DNA from: Linum tenue
Taxonomy: Eukaryota > Streptophyta > Magnoliopsida > Malpighiales > Linaceae
Assembly (NCBI GenBank): GCA_946122785.1
Contig: CAMGYJ010000005.1
Span: forward strand, 35,516,002 to 35,580,001
DNA: 64,000 nucleotides
Reading direction: 5' to 3'
Position numbers and translations under genes: made by a program. The notes under the pieces were generated by a model. It was not told the origin of the DNA and searched no databases. It was given only the letters and a program-made list of their open reading frames with translations. Below, piece after piece: positions 10,926 through 21,994 of this stretch. Within the stretch, counting starts at the first letter, position 1, and every line of letters begins with the position of its first letter.

Positions 10926-13900
10926 ATGGCTGCTGCTCTCGCAGAGTTGGTCATGAAGAAGTTGGCTTCTCTGGCAGCTGACCAGGTAGCCCTCCTCGGG
11001 GGTCTTAAAAGTGAGATTTCGAGACTCCAGAGCACAATGTCTACCATTCAGGCTGTTCTGTTGGATGCAGAGGAACAGTCCGGTCAGAGTCATCAGATCC
11101 AGGATTGGATTAGTCAACTGAATGAAGTCTTTTATGACGCCGAGGACTTGTTGGACGATCTCTCCACTGAAGCTCAATGGAGGAACCAAATGGATGACAA
11201 TCACATTGTGAATGAGGTAGGCCTATTCTTCTCAGGTTCCAACCCAGTTGTATATGGTTTGAAATTGGCTCACCAGATCAAGGGCATTCGGAGCAAGTTA
11301 GATGATATTGCTGAGAGTAGACATTTTCATTTAAATGAACGTCCTGTGGAGTCTACTGCTAATAACTTGATTTGGAGGGAAACTGATTCCTTCATTCCTG
11401 ATGTGGTTGTTGGGAGAGAACAGGATAAGAATACCATTATAGACATGGTGTTGCTGTCCAGTTATGCAGAGAATGTTGTTGTTGTGCCGATTACTGGATT
11501 TGGGGGTCTAGGGAAGACAACACTGGCTCAATTTATTTATAACGATGAGAGGATAACATTTGGGTTTGATCTCAAAATTTGGGTATGCGTTTCCATAAAT
11601 TTTGATGAGAAACTTCTAGTGAAGAAGATGCTAGAATCTGTGACAAAAGGTGAAGTCCAAGATTCCACCTTGGATGTTTTGAAGTGCAATCTTCACGAAA
11701 AATTAAATAACAAGAAGTTCTTGTTGGTCCTGGATGATGTTTGGGATCATGTTGGCTACAGGAACACTTGGGATCGCCTAAAGGGGTTTTTGAGGAGCAC
11801 GGGATCGGCTGGAAGCAGGGTAATCGTGACCACGCGCATTATGAATGTGGCGGAGTCAATGGCAACCAGTGGGTTAAAGCCATATGAGCTACACGGTTTA
11901 CCTGCAGAAAAGTCATGGCATTTGTTTGAGCAAATAGCTTTTGCAGGACCGGTAAGACAGAGTCCAACATATATAGAGGTTGGAGAGGAGATTGTGAATA
12001 AATGCAGAGGGGTTCCTTTGGTCATAAGGACAATGGCTGGCCTTCTATCATGTAAAACAGATGTGGATGATTGGGTAGCAATAAGAAACAAGCAAGTACT
12101 TATCAACATAGATGATCAAGAGAGAAGAATGTTGGCAACTCTTCGGTTGAGTTACGATCACTTGCCTTCCCATTTGAAGCGTTGTTTCGTTTATTGCAGT
12201 TTATTTCCAAAAGATTATGAGATTAACGTGAAAACTTTGATACAACTTTGGATTGGACAAGGGTATATAAACTCAAATAAATCATCATGTCTTGAAGATG
12301 TCGGTATTGAATATGTCAAGAACTTGTTATGGAGATCATTTTTTCAGGAGTATCGCAGAGATCGATGGGGCAATATAAAATGGTGCAAGATGCATGATTT
12401 GATGCATGATTTAGCTGTCACAATTGCGGGGAAAGAGATCATCACCTTGAATGCCTCAAATGTAATGGATAGCCTCAGCTGCGGCGATGTCAACCTCGAA
12501 CGAGTTCGTCACATATCACTTGATTTTGAGAACGAGATATGGGAAGTTCCAACTATCTTAGGTAAAGCCAAGAAATTGCGAACATTTTTCCTCATAAATG
12601 TGCCATTCACAGGTTTTGAGCTGGAAGACAGAGGATGTGAGATGGTTTTCTCAAATATGATTAGGCTGAGAGTTCTTAGTCTCAATAGAGCTGGAATGGA
12701 GATTGTCCCGTCTTCCATTCGTAGATTGAAACATCTGAGGTACCTTGACCTTTCTGGGAACAAGATGCAGACCATTCCGGAAGAAATTACAAGACTAATA
12801 AACTTGCAAGTGCTTTCTCTGCATTGGTGTAAAAATCTTCGTCAACTTCCAAGAGACACTGAGAAGCTGTGTAATCTTGCCTACCTTGGTCTAGATGATT
12901 GTGAGAGTTTGACAAGTATGCCAGTCGGGATTGGGAAACTCACTTGCCTGAGAGAATTATCTTTATTCGTAGTGACAGAAGCAGTTGGACTTGACGAATT
13001 GAAGCGATTGAACAAGCTTAGTGGGGAGCTGTATATTAGAAGGCTGGAACGGGTGAAGGATAAATCTGAAGCGCAAGCAGCCAAATTAGAGGAGAAATCA
13101 GAACTGCGAAAGTTAACACTAAGTTGGAGTAGCTCAGCAGAACGCGAGGAGAAGAATGCGGCTAGAAGTTCTGATCATGAGAGGTCAATATTGGAAGCGC
13201 TGCAGCCGCATACCAATTTAAAGAAGATTAAGTTCTTGCATTATGGTGGGACGTGTCTTCTGACGAGCTGGTTCACTTCTCTCAGGAATTTGGTTGGGAT
13301 CTCGGTAATTCAGTGTGATAAACTGCGGGTTCTGCCATCCTTGGATACTTTTGTTTCTCTTGAAAAACTGGCATTGTCTGTGTTAGACAGATTAGAGTAC
13401 ATACAGAGTGGGATGAAGGTACCATCATCTTCACCGTCGCTTGCTTCAAATAATAAGAATAGTAATGATTCTCAATTTCTTCCTTCCATCAGGTCTCTTG
13501 CGATCTACGATTGCTGTAACCTAATAGGCTGGTCGCCTACGAACACAAAGTCGCCTTTCCTGGCCCGGGTTACTGATTTGGTGATTCGTAGCTGCCCAAA
13601 AATGATTTTGGTTCCATGCTTTGCGGTGCAATTTGAGGATGTGAGGTTAATGTATGTGAGCAGTGAGCTGCTGAGTGCATTCAGTGCCTCTCTAATTTCT
13701 CCTCCCCAAACGCGCACTCGATTCCGATCTCTAGCTCTCGTAGCCGTGAAAGGTCTACGAGTTGTGCCACAAGATTTGTTGCCGCAACTTGCTTCTCTTG
13801 AAAGCCTACGCATATTGTATTGCCATGACTTGATTGCTCTGACTCCAGCTATCCTGCAACATCTCCCTTCCCTCCAGGAGCTTTCGATATATGATTGTGG

Positions 13901-14414
13901 AGCTTTGGAGTTGGAGGACTGCAACGGGAATGATGAGAATGACATGGCACTCCCTGTCCTTCCAAACCTTCGCATCCTCTATGTCTTTCGGGTTCCTAAG
14001 TTGGTGAAGCTGCCGAGGTGGCTTCAGCATTGCTCGAACTTGCAAAAGCTGCAGATATCGAGTTGTCATAACCTCATGTGTTTACCAAGCTGGCTCACAA
14101 AGCTCACTGCCCTGGAGTCTTTGGAGGTATATGGCTGCGATATTCTATCAGGAAGATGCAGCAGTGGGAGCACGGCTGAGGATTGGCCGAAAGTATCTCA
14201 CATCCCAAATATCAATATCGATCATGTACAGATTCAAGAGGATGGCTGCTACAAGGGAGTGGAAAATGGAGGAGGGTGGGAACGGCTACTACTGCAATAT
14301 ATGCTGGAAGAAGAAGCACGACTATTGCAACAAAGGGAAATAGATACATCCTCACGCACCCAATTCTCAAGGTATAAATTTTTTGAGGCTTTCTTAAGCT
14401 TCACTAACAAGTAA
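10926..14414 (+). CDS. CC-NB-LRR disease resistance protein (CNL)
   Basis: A single uninterrupted frame of 1162 codons. Domains in order: Rx-type coiled coil (residues about 1-130, with DAEDLLDDL), NB-ARC with P-loop GFGGLGKTT (191-199), kinase-2 LLVLDDVWD (266-274), RNBS-B GSRVIVTTR, a GVPL variant of GLPL (362-365), RNBS-D CFVYCSLFPKDYEI (from 420) and MHD (489-491), then irregular leucine-rich repeats to about residue 1090. The Trp ending kinase-2 is the CNL signature and all nucleotide-binding motifs are intact, so a functional intracellular immune receptor is likely. The C-terminal tail after the LRRs is not typical: a consensus-like donor (CTCAAG then GTATAA) near 14370 could splice to an exon at 14545, giving a different tail. 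No partner resistance gene is visible in the window. Confidence 0.95.
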   Translation: MAAALAELVMKKLASLAADQVALLGGLKSEISRLQSTMSTIQAVLLDAEEQSGQSHQIQDWISQLNEVFYDAEDLLDDLSTEAQWRNQMDDNHIVNEVGLFFSGSNPVVYGLKLAHQIKGIRSKLDDIAESRHFHLNERPVESTANNLIWRETDSFIPDVVVGREQDKNTIIDMVLLSSYAENVVVVPITGFGGLGKTTLAQFIYNDERITFGFDLKIWVCVSINFDEKLLVKKMLESVTKGEVQDSTLDVLKCNLHEKLNNKKFLLVLDDVWDHVGYRNTWDRLKGFLRSTGSAGSRVIVTTRIMNVAESMATSGLKPYELHGLPAEKSWHLFEQIAFAGPVRQSPTYIEVGEEIVNKCRGVPLVIRTMAGLLSCKTDVDDWVAIRNKQVLINIDDQERRMLATLRLSYDHLPSHLKRCFVYCSLFPKDYEINVKTLIQLWIGQGYINSNKSSCLEDVGIEYVKNLLWRSFFQEYRRDRWGNIKWCKMHDLMHDLAVTIAGKEIITLNASNVMDSLSCGDVNLERVRHISLDFENEIWEVPTILGKAKKLRTFFLINVPFTGFELEDRGCEMVFSNMIRLRVLSLNRAGMEIVPSSIRRLKHLRYLDLSGNKMQTIPEEITRLINLQVLSLHWCKNLRQLPRDTEKLCNLAYLGLDDCESLTSMPVGIGKLTCLRELSLFVVTEAVGLDELKRLNKLSGELYIRRLERVKDKSEAQAAKLEEKSELRKLTLSWSSSAEREEKNAARSSDHERSILEALQPHTNLKKIKFLHYGGTCLLTSWFTSLRNLVGISVIQCDKLRVLPSLDTFVSLEKLALSVLDRLEYIQSGMKVPSSSPSLASNNKNSNDSQFLPSIRSLAIYDCCNLIGWSPTNTKSPFLARVTDLVIRSCPKMILVPCFAVQFEDVRLMYVSSELLSAFSASLISPPQTRTRFRSLALVAVKGLRVVPQDLLPQLASLESLRILYCHDLIALTPAILQHLPSLQELSIYDCGALELEDCNGNDENDMALPVLPNLRILYVFRVPKLVKLPRWLQHCSNLQKLQISSCHNLMCLPSWLTKLTALESLEVYGCDILSGRCSSGSTAEDWPKVSHIPNINIDHVQIQEDGCYKGVENGGGWERLLLQYMLEEEARLLQQREIDTSSRTQFSRYKFFEAFLSFTNK

Positions 14415-14544
14415 CAACACACCTATCCTGAGAGCGCCATCCATCTCTTCTCATCCTTCCCTCTCTTTCATTTTTCTTCCCTTTTCCTTCTCCGTTTGGT
14501 TTTTCTGTTAGTTAATTTAGGTCTTCTCCATGCGAATATTGCAG

Positions 14545-14684
14545 GATGTTAGCAAATTGCGTGGGGAGACTGAGTTGCAACTTGTTCCAGAGATGTTTTC
14601 TATCCTGAGCTACCCTGACAATAGCATTGCCCCTTGTGATTCTACTACTTTAACGATGAAGAAGACTAAGCCTCTGACTCTTAG
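14545..14684 (+). other. possible downstream exon of the NLR transcript
   Basis: A 140-base open segment flanked by an acceptor (AATATTGCAG) and a strong donor (TTAG then GTGAGT). Read from its first base it encodes about 46 residues with no recognised domain. If joined to the donor near 14370 the phase would instead give about 20 codons and a stop. It could also be 3' UTR or a relic. Confidence 0.3.
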
Positions 14685-15156
14685 GTGAGTTTAAAGTTTG
14701 TAACTTTTTAATATTTACTTTTCACATACATTAAGTAGAGTATATGGAGGAATAATAACTTTTTATGTATTCGTTAAATAAACATATTAATGAAGTCTTT
14801 CACAGTTTGGCCATAATTTTCTAGACAAATTTGCTGAGGTCCTTTTATTTTTGAGGAGGATGGTTCTCCAAAATAATTCAACGATTTGGATTGAAGACAC
14901 ACTTCTCCTAAGACCCTGTTTTTCAACGAGAACACCTGCGTTGAATTGAGATAGATTGCACCTTTGAATTTTATGGACAACGATTTCTAAGACACGACTC
15001 AAACTTGTTCAAACAAAGTTTGAACGAGAGTGTTTGATTGATGCTTTTTGGGAATGAAAACTAAATTAAGTTATTGCTACTCATATGGAGGTTTAGCGAG
15101 GGCTCCAATCTACGACTATAACTACATAGGCGTAAGTTGTGTGGTTTTGGGAACCC
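14685..15156. other. intergenic, no gene seen
   Basis: AT-rich sequence with short uninformative frames only. Confidence 0.4.
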
Positions 15157-15181
15157 CTCTCTCTCTCTCTCTCTCTCTCTC
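15157..15181. repeat. (CT)n microsatellite
   Basis: About 12 uninterrupted CT units. A TATATATAG motif follows closely, but no gene is visible downstream. Confidence 0.9.
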
Positions 15182-15399
15182 GACCCTTCCTTCTATATAT
15201 AGCCATGGGGAGATAACTGTCATAGAAAACCGCCTATTGGATAAATCCAAAAAGAACCGCTCCCTGCTTCCTCGGACATGGCGGTTACTCCCTCAACCGC
15301 CCAGGTGCCTTTCTTGGAATTGTCGTGAGAGTGTGTCTTGCCTCGTATGGTCTTATTCTAAATCTCGTGTCACGCTAGTCTTTTGATGAGCATGAGGTG

Positions 15400-16030
15400 T
15401 CTCACAATGGGGTCGTGGTCCTCTTGCCTCATGACCATGGACTTCTTACTCATGTCCATGACCCTCTTGGGACTTAGTCACTAGTGATATAATGCTCTAC
15501 CACCACACCCTTCTCATTCATGTCAATGTCCCCTCTCGTGAGGCGGCATGGCCTTCTCAGACTTAGAATTATTCAATCGTGTCTAATGCTTCTTGCTTCG
15601 CGTCCATGGCCATCACATGACACGACCATGGACCTCTTAATCATGCACATGGACCTTCTCGTGAGGTGACATGACCTTCTCACACTTAGAATATTTTTCA
15701 GTCATGGGTAGACCTCTTGTCTCGTGTCTATGGCCCCCTCTTGTGAATCGACATGGACCTTCCAGATTTAGAATATTTTGGGTCATTCAGTCTTGGTCAT
15801 GAGGCGGCATGACCTCTTCATCCGCGATCATGGACTTCTCAGTCATGGTTGTGGCCCTTCCAGCGACATGACATGACCTTCTCATACTTAGTAATTTTTT
15901 AATCTTCTTTGAGATCCGCTTTTCGTGGCATGATCACGTGACTCCCATATTCTTTCCCACATCCATGGTCCCTCTCGTTGGAATGGCATGTACCTCTAGA
16001 TTGTAAACTGATATGGCCCTCTTCGTAAGG
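15400..16030. repeat. degenerate tandem-like repeats
   Basis: Phrases such as CATGACCTTCTCACACTTAG recur in diverged form near 15552, 15674, 15757 and 15870, mixed with repeated CATGGACTTCTC and GTGAGGCGGCATG. Spacing is irregular (about 80-120 bases). No coding potential is evident. Confidence 0.6.
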
Positions 16031-16739
16031 TGGCACGTGCAGTGGCAGAGCCAGAATATTGGTCAAGGGGGTGCCTTTTTCATACAGTACAAAATCAACT
16101 CTAAAACGAAATAAAAAAATCACCAAAATAATAATCAAGATTCGTACAATTACATAATAATAATAATAGTAACACATATCCATTATATCGGTTGGCCTTA
16201 TCCACGGGTTCGAGATTGTTTGATTGGTTTCATATACCAATTGGTCCTTCTCACGAGTTCGAATTTGTTTGATCGATTCCGCAAGTTATCTTTTATTTTC
16301 GTGCTATTGAAGAAAGAAGAAAACCACAAAAGAGTTCGACGCTGTGCAATTCTGATTCTTGGTCCAAATTCGAGGTTCTCTTCGATTCTTGATCCACCCT
16401 CTACCATATCACAATCCTTGTTCTAAATGTGTCACCAACGCATTGTTCATCTAGTTCTGGATCTTGATATATTTCATGAATAAAAATGGTATGTCCACAT
16501 TGTTTGTTACAACAGAGACAATTGAATTTTATAAACCTAAGCAAGTCATAGATAATTAACAACTACTAAGAATTGTCTCGTGAAAACCGGGAGGTTTGGC
16601 GAACCAATGGCCGGAAATAGTTTAAATAAAAGTTATGCGTGGTAATTGATAAAACGCTAAAACACAAAACATATGTAGTTTAGATGGTCAGATAGGTGGT
16701 ACTGGCCGTCGTGCTAGCCCCAATGGATTTCCGATCAAG

Positions 16740-18770
16740 GTCTCACCTTGTGTCAAAATCGGTGGGCGCAAGTCGCGGGGCAAAAAACTCCTAAGGCGGC
16801 TGCACACGTTCCTGAAAATAAGCATGCTTCACATCTTCCTGCTGGCGGTCGGCCGAGAGCTGCTCCACAACATTGGGAGCCTGCTGCGCAACCGAATGTG
16901 ATCATGGAGCAATCCCGTCGTCGCCGCCTCATTCTCGAGGAGGAGTCAGAGGAAGAATGTGTTGAACAGAGACTGGATGACGGTCTTGAGCCTCCCATGC
17001 AGCTTCGAGCTGCCAATTCCCCTCCCGCGGGAAGCATGTACAAAGATGATGGATATGCAGGGGGGTAGAATGGGGAGAGTTTTGCAATGCAGCAGGAACC
17101 TCCGCGTCGATTGAGCTTGCGACTGAAGAAGCTCGCAGCGCGAGACGCTGCGGGGAGGCCTGGGATGGTTGCGTCATAGAGGAGCAGCTTCCGCCTTTGG
17201 GTATTGAGGTGGAAATGCATCCCGCGGACTCTAATGAGTGTACAATAGGAAATCATCAAGCTGCCTGTGAATCTGATGGAAATCACTCCTCGGGAGATGT
17301 CCAATCCTTTGAGATCAAAAGACGATCGTGTTTGGGTGATCCCAGAAGGACCGGCAAGCCCACTAAGGGTCGGGTTAACCAAGTGGTTGCAGCCTTTGAG
17401 GCTGGGTTGATTTTAACTAAGGGTGATAATGACTCTAGGCCTTGCCCTACTGGGAATCTGGTGAGGGATGTTCGAGCGGGAAGTTCCCGGGAGGATGGCT
17501 CTAATCCACCTGCGCAGCTGAATGAATACGGTACCAATTTATTGGACCCAGTGATTGGAAATCGTAAGCGTGGGTTGGATAAAATGGAGGGGGGAGGGGG
17601 GAGACCCTTCTGCGCCGAAGAAACAATTTGTAGAATCAGCTGATAAGGTGGAGGAAGCCAGCCTAGAGTGGCCCTCATCAGATAAATGAGGCTTTTGGCC
17701 TGGAATGCGAGGGGAATTGGGCCATCACTCACATTCCAAACAGCTGTCGGTTTAGTTCATTCCAAAAAACCAGATCTCGTATTTTTTTCTGAAACTCGAT
17801 CGAGCTGGAGAGTAGTGTCTCGTCGTATGCGGGGTTTAGGGTTTGATATTTCTCTTTGTTTCTTTGTTGATGCAATTGATGCATCGGGAGGGTTAGTAGT
17901 TGTTTGGTCCCCCATGGTTGATACTTTGGTGTTTTTTCATTCCAACTTCTGTATTTGTGCTCAAATTAATGAAGTGGATTTTTCTTATGTCGTGATTTTT
18001 GTTTACATTAGCTGTGATATGGCAATTAGAGCTATTCAGTTGGCTCAGCTTCGTGATATTTGTGATAATATTCACCTGCCCTATACTGTCATTGGCGATT
18101 TCAATTCTACTCTTCATGAGGGGGAAAAGGATGGTGAATTAGCGTGGAATGCGACTCAATCGATGAGCCTTCGAGGTTTTGTTCAGGATATGGGCCTTCA
18201 TGATCCAGGTTTTCAGGATGATCAATTCACGTGGACGAACAAAAGTATGGACGATGCTTGCATTCAAGAGTGTCTGGACATGGCTCTTTGCTCATAGTCA
18301 TGGATTGATCAATTCCTGCAGACCCTGGTTAAACATTTTACGGATCAGGGATAAGATCATCGTGCCCTTCTCCTCTCTTACAAGGCTTATGTTCAGAGTA
18401 GTCGCCCCCTTTCCGCTTTGATGCCCGCTGGGCTGGCAATCCGGAGGTCAAGGCCATGGTACGCTATGTCTGGACAGAAGAAATTTAAGGTACCCCCATG
18501 TTTTGTCTTTGGGAACGCCTTAAGAAGATCCACCATTTTCTTTATGATTGGAGTAGGGCGGGGACTACGAACTCCCTACGTAACATTAAAACTCTCCAGG
18601 CAGAGATTGATCGAATTAAAATGATCCATCCAATTGGCTGGGATGCGATTAAAAGTTTGGAGACAGAGCTTAATCGCCAATGGGAGGCAGAGGAAGTCTA
18701 CTGGCAACAGAAATCTAGGGTCCGATGGTTACAAAAAGGGGAGCACTCCCCACAAATGACAGCCTCTTAG
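16740..18770 (+). mobile_element. 3'-truncated LINE: ORF1/linker and endonuclease
   Basis: Frames at 16748-17068 and 17197-17643 have the low-complexity charged composition of the region before ORF2 in plant L1 elements. The frame at 17686-18297 encodes the endonuclease: start MRLLAWNARGIG, the metal-site FFSETRS, GDFNSTLHEGE and a late FTWTN. Frames at 18179-18770 continue with the linker before RT (QQKSRVRWLQKGEHS) and then stop. The RT, zinc-binding and RNase H parts are missing, so the element is truncated at its 3' side, which is unusual for a simple LINE insertion and implies a later deletion or rearrangement. A frameshift near 18200 and stops show it is inactive. Confidence 0.8.
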
Positions 18771-19735
18771 ACTCCTTCTTCCATACTAATTTGCCCCTAT
18801 GCTCCTATTTTGTCGTCATGCGCCTGGTTTCGTCCATATGGGCCTTGCTCTTGTGCTCGGCCCGAGCTATTCAGGGCTCCCAATGGGACTAGGTCTAATG
18901 AGTTTTATGACCTTCCAAAAGGCTTGTCCCTATTGACCCAACAAATATTAATTACTTAAAAACATCTTCAATTACCTAAAGGATACAAACAACAATTATT
19001 TCTTAAGTAACCATTAAACCAGCAGGCAGCAGCGTTACATAAGACTTTCTTAATGATTTTACACTTTACGTAATGCAGTGTTAGTATTCATTACGTAATG
19101 CAATGCTAGTACTCAGTACATAAAATAACCGTCCATTACATAAGATTTCTACAATGATCTTTTACAACTGTTACATAAAATTACCATACTCTACGTAACT
19201 ATTAGGTAATGCCTATTGTATTTTCTAGGTAATTCATTTTTGTCAAATTTGTTATAGTAGATAAAGGCATTCAAGTTAGTTTAATGTAGGAAATCCCAAT
19301 CTATTTGCGTGTAACAATTTTTGCACATAAAAGAAAAGTATTATGCTTACCGGCCCAAAATAGGAAAGAAAAAGAGGGAAAAAGTCTTTCATAAAAAAAA
19401 GACTATTCCCATTTCCCCTATTTCTCAAAGCATAAACGATTAAACGACATGTTTCTTCGCTGCTGTTGGTGGGGCCTCGCTTTTATTGTCGGCTTGCTGA
19501 TCAGCAATTGTTGATCAAGGTCACTGTGCATGATTTATTTTGCGTTTGGTTACCGAACACTTTGCGACTTAATTATCCTAATGACTACAATAAGAATAAC
19601 TAATAAGTATACCCACATGATTATGAAAATAATTGTAAGAGTTCCTTTGTGTGTTTAGTACAACTGAGATACACGAGCACATTTTTTATATATAAAATGG
19701 ATGCAAATGCACTCTACCTTTCATTCAAAACCATC
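18771..19735. other. intergenic with a short tandem repeat
   Basis: AT-rich sequence, including two 25-base units listed separately. No gene or RNA feature seen. Confidence 0.4.
19066..19115. repeat. two 25-bp tandem units with TTACGTAA core
   Basis: Units at 19066-19090 and 19091-19115 share TTACGTAATGCARTG and differ at three positions. Diverged ACATAA/TACGTAA words continue for about 150 bases on either side. Confidence 0.65.
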
Positions 19736-19739
19736 CGGG

Positions 19740-20500
19740 CTTTGGAGAGTCCCTGAACATTATACATTATCTAGTTACAAAGGAAAGGATCGGATAAGGA
19801 AAACATATGTAATCCAGTGGGAACTGAATGACCACAACTAGCAAGGTAGTCGACACACTTATTACCCTCTATGTAAATATAGGAGATAGAAACTTCCCAT
19901 CATCTATGAAGCAGCTCATATGCTCTATCCAATATGGTTGTGTGGTGATGTTCACTGAAGTCTGTACTCCGAAGCAGCTGACATGCGCATTTGGAGTCTA
20001 ACTCCAGCCTGACGTGTCTGAACCCATCATTCCAAGCTAAATGAACTCCTTCTACAGCGCCCCGTGTTTAGGGTAACCCCCTCTAGAGGTGGTGGCTGCC
20101 AGGAGATCTCCACATTCGTTCTTATGGGCGGATTAGGCTTATGAATGAGCCTATCCTTGTCCAAAGCTTGCCTCACGACAATTATCCATGCATGGACGCG
20201 CTGCAGAAAAGCTTCAGTCGTAACGATCTTGCTTGCAAAGACTCGATCCTTTCAATCCTTCCAAAGAGACCAGCAGGTAAGGCCGAAGTCAAGGCCAGTG
20301 TGCTCCCTTTTTAGATTATGCTTGATCCAATCCTGTAAATTAGCTCCAAAAAATCGGTGGTATTCAGAAGGAGGAATACTTTGCATCCAAGTTAACCTGG
20401 CAAAGTTGCAGTCCCGCAACACATGCATGACTGTCTCCGGTTCCATGGTACACGCTCCGCAACAGTTCATTGTGGTCAGCTTCCGGCGTTAGCGTTCACT
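19740..20500 (-). mobile_element. LINE 3' fragment: zf-RVT and RNase H
   Basis: On the minus strand, 20470-20252 encodes the RT zinc-binding domain (CGACTMEPETVMHVLRDC) and an adjoining WSLWKD. It continues to an RNase H-like segment (LAWNDGFRHVRLELDSK) and the ending EGNKCVDYLAS near 19860. Internal stops are present. The 3' end is near 19740. This is a separate copy from the plus-strand LINE upstream. Confidence 0.75.
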
Positions 20501-20781
20501 ACTGTTAGTGAGCACCCTCTCCCGCTCACGCTCATTGGTTGAGGAAGTAAGAACAATTTGATTCTTTTTTATTGGAAAAGAAAAAAAGAGAAATCAATGT
20601 TAAATTTGTAATTAGGACTGTAACTATGGCCTTGATTACATGTCGGATCGACTGGGCCTGGAGAGTCAGGTAGGGTCCAAAGTCTTCAGGGCAAAAATAA
20701 GATCGGGTTGAGTTTAGTCTTGGGGATTAGGGCTAGGAGGGTTGAGTTTACCTCATGTGGGAAGTTGGATTTGTCAAAACA
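20501..20781. other. spacer between two LINE remnants
   Basis: Short AT-rich stretch with no recognisable content. Confidence 0.4.
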
Positions 20782-21320
20782 TTACTTGATTGTTGTAGTA
20801 ATCTCCTCTTCAACGATGCTCATGCAACATAAAAAAAAACAAGCATAATATTCGTTTGGCCTAGGGCTTTTTTCACCCTTGAATTCAAATATAGTTTTCT
20901 TAATTTTATATAAGGTGACTGGCCTATAGATATCAACCACCTGTGAACTTTGGAGTTTCTTCTTGACCAATCCCTTAGTATCTAACATATATCCTAACAT
21001 TTCTCTATAGAAGGAGTTATCGAATGGTGTTTCTCTTCTGATGAATCTTAACCGACCTATGAAAGTAGGATGAGTTTGAATCTCCCTCTCGTAACCATAT
21101 CTCTCTTGACTTCTGTCTAAAAAATGACTCCTCTGCCATCAGCAAATGTCTGAGCTCATTACTTCTTTCTTTTTCAGCATCAAAGGAATTTGCAGACGGA
21201 TTGGAAAGGACATCTGCTTGTTCATGCCATAGTTTTGATTCCTCCAACTTTATTTTTTTCACTATATTTGTATCCTCTAGTATTCCAAACTGAGACCTTC
21301 ATTTTTTCTGACCTCATTAC
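20782..21320 (-). mobile_element. LINE fragment: ORF2 linker and RT start
   Basis: Minus-strand frames at 21262-21017 (EESFFRQKSREIWLREGDSN) and 21000-20782 (PVTLYKIKKTIFEFKGEKSP) match the segment leading into plant LINE reverse transcriptase. A short MKVSVWNTRG near 21310 looks like the very start of an endonuclease, so nearly the whole endonuclease has been deleted between them. Inactive. Confidence 0.65.
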
Positions 21321-21676
21321 CCCTAACTTAGCAGGGCCAACAGAGAGAGTTGCATGCTTCTTCTTTAATTGTTGGCCACCTATAGTAATCCAATGGTTCT
21401 TATTATTGTTCTCATCCCAATTGGTGTAGCCTGAGATACCAACCTCCCATAAGATTCTGGTGAATTAGAAGCAGCAAGCTGCCGCTACAGTGGCCTATGA
21501 CTCCCAACATTTGCTCATGGTCCCTTAACCACAGCCACAAAACTCACATATAGGCTCCCATTTGATGTAGGGGCTAGACAGTTACCTTAGTGATTACAGT
21601 TGCAGCTGACCCAATCACATCGGAATCCTTAGTACCAGAAGACCTGGATCTTGCTCTTGATGCAGGATTGAAAAAA

Positions 21677-21994
21677 TCATTTATTGGTAGCCGCAGAAGG
21701 AACTGGAAATACCATTAGATGGGGGCTAAATTTGTCACTTGAACCACACCATCTCCGACCTAAGAGATTCGTTGCCCATTGTTGAAGCTTAGCTGGCTTG
21801 GAGGAGGTATGAGGAAATGTGCAATCAATGTATCCCTCAAATGCTCTTCTCTTCGCTTTTTCACTTATGTAGGAAGACATAACCCATCCTCCTTCCTCTC
21901 TGGTGGCCTGAAGGTCATCCGATTTGCTGGATCCACTGAAAACAAAGAAGCCCAGGTTCAGGGACGGAGCCATCTCCTTGTTAGGAGGGGCCAT
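21677..21994 (-). pseudogene. uncharacterised ORF, possibly LINE 5' part
   Basis: A 105-codon minus-strand frame upstream of the LINE fragment. Its beginning overlaps the left end of a hAT-type element at 21959, so the start is not original. It may be ORF1 or linker sequence of the same LINE; no domain is recognisable. Confidence 0.25.

Noticed and set aside
13505..13975. 156-codon minus-strand frame inside the NLR
   Set aside because: Shadow of the LRR-coding strand with no independent signal.
16753..17382. 209-codon minus-strand frame in the LINE
   Set aside because: Opposite-strand shadow of the LINE ORF1/linker region.
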